From assembly GCF_027486195.1 (NCBI RefSeq), contig NZ_JAIXPP010000086.1, positions 53,852-117,851 of the forward strand: a stretch of 64,000 nucleotides of DNA, given 5' to 3'. Under the pieces are notes generated by a model. The model did no database searches. It was not told the origin of the DNA and saw only the letters and a list, made by a program, of their open reading frames with translations. A program made the position numbers and the translations under genes. How positions within the stretch are numbered: position 1 is the stretch's first letter; each line of letters opens with the position of its first letter. The stretch is from Novosphingobium sp. Lineage in GTDB: Bacteria > Pseudomonadota > Alphaproteobacteria > Sphingomonadales > Sphingomonadaceae. Shown here piece after piece: positions 17,675 through 24,782 of the stretch.

Positions 17675-18342
17675 GGGGCGGGCCTGTGAAGCGCGGAATC
17701 CTTCTTGCGGTGCTGACGCCGTTCGCGATCGGTGCAGGCGTGCCCGTTCCGCCCACGCGCGTGGGCGTCGATCATGGACAAATGGGTCAGACCTGGCCCG
17801 TTATCGAGCCTGACCTCCTGGCGGTCATCAAGGCCCGTCTCGATACGGCGCAGGCGAGCGGCAAGATTGATGCGCTGAACCGCCAGTTTGCCGAGAAGGT
17901 CACGCAGCGGGTCATGCAGCCGGTGGCTGTTGCCGGGATGAGCCCTGCGGGTGAGACCCGCAGCTGGGAGTTTGATCCTGCCATCGTGGTCGAGAACGAC
18001 ATTCGCGACGATCGCGGCAATCTCATTGCTGTCGCAGGTCAGCGCGTCAATCCGCTGAGCTATACGGGTCTTTCGAAGAAGCTCGTCTTCATCAATGGCA
18101 ACGATCCAGCAGAGCTCGCCTGGGCCATGCAGCGGGGAGGCGATGAAGCGGCCAAGATCATCTTCGTCGACGGCTCGCCGTTCACCCAGATGCAAACGCA
18201 TCGCCGACGCTTCTACTTCGACCAAGATGGGCGCCTGATAACGCATTTCGGTATCCGCCACACGCCGGCCGTGGTCGAGCGCAAGGGTGATCTGCTGCAG
18301 GTCACCGAGCATGTCATCCGCCGCAAGGGGCAGCCGACATGA
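17671..18342 (+). CDS. traW: TraW-like pilus assembly protein
   Basis: A periplasmic protein for F-pilus assembly that acts with TraU, TrbC and TraF. It has 223 aa starting at GTG (overlapping the upstream TGA), with a signal peptide MRGGPVKRGILLAVLTPF...AGV. The domain contains MGQTWPVIEPDLLAVIKARL near residue 33, RSWEFDPAIVVENDIRDDRG near 90 and VDGSPFTQMQTHRRRFYFDQ near 170, as in TraW. It overlaps the next small gene by 4 bases. Confidence 0.9.
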   Translation: MRGGPVKRGILLAVLTPFAIGAGVPVPPTRVGVDHGQMGQTWPVIEPDLLAVIKARLDTAQASGKIDALNRQFAEKVTQRVMQPVAVAGMSPAGETRSWEFDPAIVVENDIRDDRGNLIAVAGQRVNPLSYTGLSKKLVFINGNDPAELAWAMQRGGDEAAKIIFVDGSPFTQMQTHRRRFYFDQDGRLITHFGIRHTPAVVERKGDLLQVTEHVIRRKGQPT

Positions 18343-18617
18343 CCGGGTGGCGCGATCTTTTGCCGGTCCCGCTCGCTGCCCCCGAAACGCCGATGCTGCG
18401 AGGCGCCCGCATCCGAGTGATCATGGGCTGCGCAGTGCTCTCCGCAACAGTTCTCTTCTTTGGCGAGCTGCGCACGTTGTCACGCCCTCTGGCGTTTCCC
18501 TGGCTGGGCGCCACCGTCACCTTTGTCATCGTTCAGGGTTGGCTCTGGCTGAAGGCCAAAAATGCGGCCGACGATGCGTGGCTCATGCAGGGCAGGGAGG
18601 ACCAGGATGCTGGGTAG
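18339..18617 (+). CDS. Small two-helix membrane protein in tra operon, unknown
   Basis: A 92-aa protein with predicted membrane segments at about 28-42 (IMGCAVLSATVLFFG) and 53-70 (PWLGATVTFVIVQGWLWL). It overlaps traW by 4 bases and traU by 11 bases, which ties its expression to pilus assembly genes. No family is recognised; it occupies the slot between traW and traU. Confidence 0.7.
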   Translation: MTGWRDLLPVPLAAPETPMLRGARIRVIMGCAVLSATVLFFGELRTLSRPLAFPWLGATVTFVIVQGWLWLKAKNAADDAWLMQGREDQDAG

Positions 18618-19632
18618 GCTTCTGGCTCCCATCGTGGCTCTGCTGGTAGCAGCGCTGGCAACGCCGGCAGCGGCTCAAGGTCTTCCGGCCGGGCCTGGCC
18701 GCTGCTCGGGCAGCTTCGTCAATCCTGTCACCGATGTGTGTTGGGGTTGCATGTTCCCGCTCTCGCTCGGCTCGCTCAAAATCTGGCCGTCCTCCCGGGC
18801 CGACACCAAGAATCCGGACCTCCCGATCTGTGCGTGCGGCACTCCTGTTCCGCGCATTGGCCTCGCGATGGGTTTCTGGGAGCCGGTGCGGCTCGTCGAC
18901 GTCACGACAAAGCCCTGGTGTTTCCCCAATCTCGGCGGGATCAAACTCAATCCCGGTTTCTCGATCGGCAATGGCTATGCCTCCGATTCCTCACAGGTTG
19001 GCGGTCAGGCGCAGAACAGCGCCAAGTACCACGTCCATTACTACATCTACCCGCTGCTCTACTGGCTAGAGGTCGTCACGGACTTCCTGTGCCTCGAGGC
19101 GAGCTCCTTCGATGTTGCCTATCTGAGTGAGATTGATCCCCTTTGGCAGGATGATGAGCTGACCACTCTGCTCAATCCCGAGGCGGCCCTGTTTACTTCG
19201 CCGTTGGCGCAAGCCGCCTGCTCGGCCGATTGCATTTCGGCGAGCGCAAAGCTGCCGATGGATGAGCTGTTCTGGTGCTCGGGCTGTCAGGGTCCGATGT
19301 ACCCGATGAACGGCAACATCGGCGCGAACGTTGGCATGAAGCAATCTGCCCGGCTCGCGGCCGAGCGGATGATCTACAAGATGCACCGGCAGGGCCTGGC
19401 CTGGGGCACCAGCGGTCCGAAGGCGCTGTGCTCCAAGTATCTCATGCCGATCCTCAAGAAGAGCCAGTACCGCCTGCAGCAGGTGAACCCAACCGCAATG
19501 GTGAGCGGACGCGAGGCCTGTTCGCCCATCGGCGCCACAACGCTCTTGCCCAAGGCGGGTCAGGTCTACCCTGTGAAGGGTGAAGACGTGGGCTTCCTTG
19601 TCTGGCGCAAGCGCAACTGCTGCGTCCTTTAG
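18607..19632 (+). CDS. traU: TraU-like pilus assembly / DNA transfer protein
   Basis: A Cys-rich periplasmic protein needed for DNA transfer. It has 341 aa with a signal peptide (MLGRLLAPIVALLVAALATPAAAQ). The TraU signature begins at CSGSFVNPVTDVCWGCMFPL and continues with ICACGTPVPRIGLAMGFWEP, PWCFPNLGGIKLN and DELFWCSGCQGPMYPMNG. About a dozen Cys residues imply disulfides made with the help of the operon's DsbC. The start at 18607 overlaps the upstream gene and gives the expected signal peptide. Confidence 0.93.
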   Translation: MLGRLLAPIVALLVAALATPAAAQGLPAGPGRCSGSFVNPVTDVCWGCMFPLSLGSLKIWPSSRADTKNPDLPICACGTPVPRIGLAMGFWEPVRLVDVTTKPWCFPNLGGIKLNPGFSIGNGYASDSSQVGGQAQNSAKYHVHYYIYPLLYWLEVVTDFLCLEASSFDVAYLSEIDPLWQDDELTTLLNPEAALFTSPLAQAACSADCISASAKLPMDELFWCSGCQGPMYPMNGNIGANVGMKQSARLAAERMIYKMHRQGLAWGTSGPKALCSKYLMPILKKSQYRLQQVNPTAMVSGREACSPIGATTLLPKAGQVYPVKGEDVGFLVWRKRNCCVL

Positions 19633-19646
19633 CCGGGAGAGGGATA

Positions 19647-20384
19647 GTGAACCGCACGCTCGCTTTCTGTCTTACAGGTGTCGGTCTTGCAGGCTTTGCG
19701 GTGGCGGTCTTCGCCCAGACCGTTGAAGGTATCGATATTCAGGCTATCGAGGCGCGCGGGCACGCGGCGCAGGCCGATGCGCAAGAACTGTTCGATTTCG
19801 CGACCGCAAGGAGCGAGGCGCATCGCAGTGAGGCGCAAGGTGTCGTCGATGCAGCCAAGGCTTCCGTGCAGGATCTCGATGTATCGGACATGGGAGGAGT
19901 CAAAGGCGCCATTGATTTCGACGCGATCGTAACCGGCGCAAAGGCCGGCAATGTTCAGCCCAAGGGCGCGCCGCTTTTCATTGCCTTTGCCAGCCTGTCG
20001 ATGCCGGAGGACGCGCTCGCCCGGCTTATTGCGGACACGACCAAGGCTGGGGGCGTCGTGGTTTTCCGTGGCTTTTCCTCCGGCAATCCCCAAGCCTTCA
20101 TCACGGGTATCCGCAAGGTTGTGGACCAGGCCGGGGCCACCAACGTGGCGATCGACCCGCGGCTGTTTCGCTCGCTCCGTGTTGATCGGGTGCCGACCTT
20201 CGTGGCTCTCTCGACGGATTTTGAGCCTTGCGACCAACTCGACTGCGTAACCGCGCCGCCACCCAACGACCGGATCGCGGGCAATGTGAGCGTGGCCTAT
20301 GTGCTCGAAACTTTTGCTGACGCCAACGGCCCGGGCGCACCAGTGTCTCGGGTCGCGCTCGCGAACATGAGGACTGCGCGGTGA
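19647..20384 (+). CDS. trbC: TrbC-like F-type pilin assembly protein
   Basis: A periplasmic protein that interacts with TraW in F-pilus assembly. It has 245 aa, starts at GTG after GGGAGAGGGATA, and has a signal peptide ending near AVFAQ. The N-terminal helical part is followed by a thioredoxin-like TrbC domain: PLFIAFASLSMPEDALARL near 108-126, GVVVFRGFSSGNPQAF near 136 and VDRVPTFVAL near 185, with a Cys pair CDQLDC at about 194-199. It overlaps traN by 4 bases. Confidence 0.9.
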   Translation: MNRTLAFCLTGVGLAGFAVAVFAQTVEGIDIQAIEARGHAAQADAQELFDFATARSEAHRSEAQGVVDAAKASVQDLDVSDMGGVKGAIDFDAIVTGAKAGNVQPKGAPLFIAFASLSMPEDALARLIADTTKAGGVVVFRGFSSGNPQAFITGIRKVVDQAGATNVAIDPRLFRSLRVDRVPTFVALSTDFEPCDQLDCVTAPPPNDRIAGNVSVAYVLETFADANGPGAPVSRVALANMRTAR

Positions 20385-22123
20385 ACCCGGTGCGGCTGTC
20401 ATTTGCCTGTCTTGCGTTGCTCGCGTCCGGGCACCTTGCTCATGCCCAGATGACATCTGGCGATGCGCGCGCCGATGGCGAGGCCATGGCCCGCAGCCTG
20501 CGCGATGGCACGAACTCGACTATTCTGAGCGCTGGCAGTGAAGCAAGTGTGCCCGGTTTTGGCGGGACGGACATTCCAGCACGGCGCTATGTCGATGACC
20601 CCAAGGGGTTGACGACGGCCGGCGAAGCACAGCGCTACCAGGAGCAATACCGGACGGTCATTGATCCGCGCCGCAAGGTCGTCGATCCTGCGACGATCGA
20701 TTTGTCGTCTGCCTCGGCAATTGAGGGCGATCCCGATCGTTACCTCGGGGCGGGAGCTGGGATCGGAGGGGAAGCCAACACCTGTTCGCCGCTTCCCCCG
20801 GGCGGCGATGGCGCAACGACCTATCTTGAAAGCTGCAACAGCGGGTCGCAGCCCTTTGACGCACCACGGACATGCAATGCCGCGCTTAGCGTTCAGACCG
20901 AAGGGCGGCGCTCCTGGGAATATGCTTGTGAAACCGACGAGTTTGCCGAGCGAACCGACATGTGCCCGATGCTTGCCAATGCGCAGGGTTCGGGTTCCTG
21001 CACCCTCGAGAGGAGCGTGCGCATCGGTCAGCGGTGCCTGCAGTGGGTAGCAGAAGATAACGGCCGCAAATGGTGTTCGGAGCCTGGAGAGCCGATCTAC
21101 CGCCAGGTCTGGCAATGCCCTTCAAGGCTCAGCGGCGTGCCGGGCGGAGTCGAGCGAAACACTGCTCGGATCGTCGGCGAAACGATAGACGAAGCTGCTT
21201 GCCGGAGTGCCACCAATGGCGCCACCTGCACCCTAGCTAGCGAGGTCTGCACGGCCCCTGACGAGACGCGGGTGATCAATGGTCTTTCGGTTACGCGAAG
21301 CTGTTGGGAGTGGCAGCGCACCTATCAGTGCCAGGGTGTGGCACCGGCCAATGACTGCGCCGCGTTGGAAGCACGCTCTGATTGCAAGTTCAGTCATGAT
21401 GAATGCCTGAGCTTCGAGCCCGATGGCGTGACCTGCAATGTCCACGACCGCTGGTACCAGTGCACCCTTCCCCAAACGGGCACCTCCGCTTCAGCCGCCT
21501 ATGTCTGCGCGGGCGACCTCTACTGCATCGACGGCGAATGCACGCAGGTGACGCGCGAGGCGTCCACCGAGTTCAAGGACGCGATGGTCGCCATGAACGT
21601 GATGGGGAACCTGCGCGATGGCTTCGATCCCGACCAGTTGAAGATCTTCAGCGGCGAGCATCTGCGTTGCACCCGGAAGATTTTTGGCCTCTCGAACTGC
21701 TGTAGCGGGAAGGGCGTTCCGCTCCTGACACCGTTCCTGTGCGACCGCGAGGACCGCGAGGTCGACAAGCGCGATGATGCTGGCCTCTGCCACTTTGTCG
21801 GCACCTATTGTTCAGCGCGCGTCCTCGGAGTCTGCGTAACCCGCAAGCAGTCCTACTGCTGCTACGGAAGCAAGCTGGTCCGCATCCTCAACCAGCAGGG
21901 GAAGGCCCAGCTCGGCATGCAGTGGGGAACCCCGAAGCAACCTGACTGCGACGGCTTCCTGATCGCACAATTCCAGCAGCTCGATCTCAGCCGCATGGAC
22001 TTCCGAGAGGTCTACGCCGAGTTCGTCGACGCGGCAAAGCTGCCCAGTGAGATCGAGATGTCGATCCAGATTCAGCAGAAAATCGAGAGCTACTATACTC
22101 GTCATGGAGGGACCGGATCATGA
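20381..22123 (+). CDS. traN: TraN-like mating-pair stabilisation outer-membrane protein
   Basis: An outer-membrane protein that stabilises contact with the recipient. It has 580 aa, starts at GTG overlapping trbC, and has a signal peptide ending near GHLAHAQ. The mature protein is extremely Cys-rich, with repeats such as TCNAALSVQTEGRRSWEYAC, WQCPSRLSG, TCTLASEVCTAPDETR and SKLVRILNQQGKAQLG (the conserved C-terminal TraN region). The variable middle probably determines receptor specificity. It is shorter than F TraN but within the range for environmental systems. Confidence 0.92.
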   Translation: MNPVRLSFACLALLASGHLAHAQMTSGDARADGEAMARSLRDGTNSTILSAGSEASVPGFGGTDIPARRYVDDPKGLTTAGEAQRYQEQYRTVIDPRRKVVDPATIDLSSASAIEGDPDRYLGAGAGIGGEANTCSPLPPGGDGATTYLESCNSGSQPFDAPRTCNAALSVQTEGRRSWEYACETDEFAERTDMCPMLANAQGSGSCTLERSVRIGQRCLQWVAEDNGRKWCSEPGEPIYRQVWQCPSRLSGVPGGVERNTARIVGETIDEAACRSATNGATCTLASEVCTAPDETRVINGLSVTRSCWEWQRTYQCQGVAPANDCAALEARSDCKFSHDECLSFEPDGVTCNVHDRWYQCTLPQTGTSASAAYVCAGDLYCIDGECTQVTREASTEFKDAMVAMNVMGNLRDGFDPDQLKIFSGEHLRCTRKIFGLSNCCSGKGVPLLTPFLCDREDREVDKRDDAGLCHFVGTYCSARVLGVCVTRKQSYCCYGSKLVRILNQQGKAQLGMQWGTPKQPDCDGFLIAQFQQLDLSRMDFREVYAEFVDAAKLPSEIEMSIQIQQKIESYYTRHGGTGS

Positions 22124-22497
22124 CCGGTGCCACGGTCCTGCCATTCGGGAGAGAACGACCTTTCCCATCTGCTGAGGTTCTCGATCTGGCGGTTGCGGTT
22201 GCGATCGGTCGCGATCTCGCGCGGACCGAGGCCGATCTTCTTGCGCGGATCGAAGACTGGTTCCTGCATCCGGCGACACGCAGCGAGGTCGCGAGTTCGG
22301 TTGCGCGCCTTCTCGACAAGGATTGGGCGCGCCGTTCGGGCACAGATGACTGCGGCCTGTGCCTGACGGAAGCCGGCGTCGCGGCCACGACCACTCTTTC
22401 GGGGGGAATGATCCGCATGATCGACCGCGGCCGTGGTCTCTTCAAAACCGCCTTCCTCCTCCAGATGCTCGACCTCGGGAAAGGACAATGCCCATGA
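22120..22497 (+). CDS. Hypothetical protein between traN and traF
   Basis: A 125-aa protein, predicted soluble and mostly helical, with no signal peptide. Its features are LDLAVAVAIGRDLARTEADL and a CGLC pair near residue 79. It overlaps both the traN stop and the traF start by 4 bases. I do not recognise a family. The tight coupling suggests a transfer-related role. Confidence 0.65.
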   Translation: MTGATVLPFGRERPFPSAEVLDLAVAVAIGRDLARTEADLLARIEDWFLHPATRSEVASSVARLLDKDWARRSGTDDCGLCLTEAGVAATTTLSGGMIRMIDRGRGLFKTAFLLQMLDLGKGQCP

Positions 22498-23300
22498 ATA
22501 AGCCTGTTTTCCTTGCCCTGAGCGCATTCGGCGTGGCGCTCGGTGCTCCTTTGGTGGCGCAGAGCGCATCCCCCGCCCCGCGCGATGCGTTCTATTGCGA
22601 TGAGCGCAAGCTTGGCACCTGGTTCTACTGCAATTCGGAAGAGGCCAAACGCAAGGCGCGGGAGCGAAGCCAACAGCAGCCGGCCCAGAGCCCGCCTGCG
22701 GTTGACCGCATGGCGGCAATTACCCGCCAGCTCGACGAGCTCAAGGCGCGCGCGATCCTCGAGCCGACCTCGGAGAACATCGTCAACTACATACGCTTCC
22801 AGCGCGAGCAGCTTGATCGTGCGTCGACCTTCGCCGACGTCTGGAGCCGTGCAATCTGGCAAAACCCCGAGCTCGATTACACGCTTGAGCGTCCAGTCTC
22901 GACCCTCGCCAAGCAGACCTGGCTAACCGATCGCCGCCAGCAGCGCGAGGGATCGATGGCAGCGCTCACTCAGCGTTACGGCGTGTTCTACTTCTACTCC
23001 TCGTCATGCTCGGCCTGCCGGACATTCTCGCCGGTCATGCGGGCCCTGTCCGATAGTTACGGCCTCGAGGTACTGGCGGTGTCGATGGATGGTGGCCCCA
23101 ACGAGGCGTTTCCCAACTTCGTGGTCGACAGCGGCCAGTACCAGCGCATGGGGCTGCAAGGCGGGACCGTTCCTGCCCTTGTCCTGTTCGACACCCAGAC
23201 GAAGCAGCCCATTCCGATCGGCTACGGCGTGATGGCGGCCGACGAGGTCATGCAGCGCATCTTCTACCTCACCAAGATCGAACCAGGGAGCGACTATTGA
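22494..23300 (+). CDS. traF: TraF-like thioredoxin-fold pilus assembly protein
   Basis: A periplasmic thioredoxin-like protein of F-type pilus assembly. It has 268 aa with a signal peptide (MNKPVFLALSAFGVALGAPL). Features typical of TraF are FYCDERKLGTWFYC near residue 34, a helical region, then the thioredoxin domain starting at YGVFYFYSSSCSACRTFSP, with the CSAC pair at about 171-174, and GGTVPALVLFDTQTKQ. The redox pair is retained here, although F TraF lacks it, so it may be an active oxidoreductase. The start at ATG 22494 is better spaced from AAAGGA than the ATG 6 bases earlier. Confidence 0.9.
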   Translation: MNKPVFLALSAFGVALGAPLVAQSASPAPRDAFYCDERKLGTWFYCNSEEAKRKARERSQQQPAQSPPAVDRMAAITRQLDELKARAILEPTSENIVNYIRFQREQLDRASTFADVWSRAIWQNPELDYTLERPVSTLAKQTWLTDRRQQREGSMAALTQRYGVFYFYSSSCSACRTFSPVMRALSDSYGLEVLAVSMDGGPNEAFPNFVVDSGQYQRMGLQGGTVPALVLFDTQTKQPIPIGYGVMAADEVMQRIFYLTKIEPGSDY

Positions 23301-24754
23301 TGGCACGCACCTCCACGCCAAATTCGGCGACCCGGCTGCTCGCTCCTGTCCTGAGGCGAGCGGGGATTGCCTTGTCAGCGCTGGCAGTTGCCAGCATGGG
23401 TGCTGGCCCTGTTCATGCGAATGTGGGGTCTGAGCTCAACAGCTTCTTCAATGACATGGGCGCGGCTGCGAACGCCACCGGGCCGGTTGCCTATCAGGGC
23501 CAGTCTGCGGGCTACTATTCAGGCGGCAACATCTGGACCCGTTTCCCGCAAAGGAGCGTCAACCCGGTCAATCTCCAGCTGCCCTCGGTCAAAGCCGGCT
23601 GCGGGGGTATCGATGTCTTCTCGGGTTCCTTCTCGTTCATCAATTCGGACGAGATCGTGGCGATGCTCAAGGCGACGGCCAACAATGCGCTCGGCTTTGC
23701 CTTCCAGCTCGCGATCAAGTCGATCAGTCCGCAGATCTCGGCAACGATTGAGGAAATGGCGCAGAAGGCGCAGCAGATGAACCAGTTCAACATGAACAGC
23801 TGCGAGACCGCACAGAACCTCGTCGGCGGCCTGTGGGGCAAGTCCGATCGCATGTCGTCGGAGATCTGCAAGTCGATCGGGAACAGCCAGGGCCTGTTCT
23901 CCGACTGGGCCAAGGGGCGGCATGAATGCGGGACGGGTGGGCAGCGCGAGGCGACCCTGAAGGCGAACAAGGATCCCGCCATTCCCGCGGCCAGCTACAA
24001 TTTCACGTGGGAGATGCTGAAGCAGAGCTACCCCAGTTTCTCGGTGAACTTCCGCGAATACCTGATGACCTTCGTCGGCACGGTGATCTTCTATCAGGAC
24101 GGCGATGCCAGCGGCAAACGCGGTTACCAGTTCGTCGGGCAGGGAGACCGGGCTTTGCTGACCGCGCTGCTCGATGGCGGGGGCTCGGTCACGATGCTGA
24201 AGTGCGACACGAGCGACAAGTGCCTCAATCCCACCACGCAGAGCATGTCTGTTTCTGCCTCGCAGGCCCTGAAGCCGCGTGTGAGGGCGATGATCGAGAG
24301 CATGAACGGCAAGGTGCGCAGCAATGCTGCTCTCACGCCTGATGAGATTGGTCTTCTGGGAGCCACGACCATCCCCCTCTACAAGATCATCTCGGTCAAC
24401 GCGGCCGCAACGCTTGGCGGCATGACAGCCAATGACATGAACGATCTTGCCGAGATCGTCGCGATGGACCTCCTCGATGCGCTGGCACAGCAGTATTACG
24501 GCTATGCCTCGCGCGGCGTCGGCTCCTTCCAGAATGCCAATGAGGAAGCACTGTCACAGTGGCGCGCGCAGATCGTCTCGGTCCGACAGGTGCTCGACAC
24601 ATATTCCCAAGGGATGAACCTCCGCCTCGAACGGACCCAGCATGTCGTTCAGCGGGCTGTTTTCCTCGAGGGCACGTTGCGTAACAACCTTTCGCCCCAG
24701 ATGTCGGCTGCGCTGCGATTCAGCACATCCCTCTCAAATCAGGGCCTGCAATAG
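23300..24754 (+). CDS. traH: TraH-like pilus assembly protein
   Basis: An outer-membrane/periplasmic pilus assembly protein. It has 484 aa and the start overlaps the traF TGA. A signal peptide (about 1-40) ends near GPVHANVG. TraH hallmarks are LNSFFNDMGAAANATGPVAY, GYYSGGNIWTRFPQR, GCGGIDVFSGSFSFINSDEI and a C-terminal coiled-coil region. traG follows 28 bases later. Confidence 0.93.
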   Translation: MARTSTPNSATRLLAPVLRRAGIALSALAVASMGAGPVHANVGSELNSFFNDMGAAANATGPVAYQGQSAGYYSGGNIWTRFPQRSVNPVNLQLPSVKAGCGGIDVFSGSFSFINSDEIVAMLKATANNALGFAFQLAIKSISPQISATIEEMAQKAQQMNQFNMNSCETAQNLVGGLWGKSDRMSSEICKSIGNSQGLFSDWAKGRHECGTGGQREATLKANKDPAIPAASYNFTWEMLKQSYPSFSVNFREYLMTFVGTVIFYQDGDASGKRGYQFVGQGDRALLTALLDGGGSVTMLKCDTSDKCLNPTTQSMSVSASQALKPRVRAMIESMNGKVRSNAALTPDEIGLLGATTIPLYKIISVNAAATLGGMTANDMNDLAEIVAMDLLDALAQQYYGYASRGVGSFQNANEEALSQWRAQIVSVRQVLDTYSQGMNLRLERTQHVVQRAVFLEGTLRNNLSPQMSAALRFSTSLSNQGLQ

Positions 24755-24782
24755 GCCCGGCGCGCGGCAGGAAGGACGAGCG

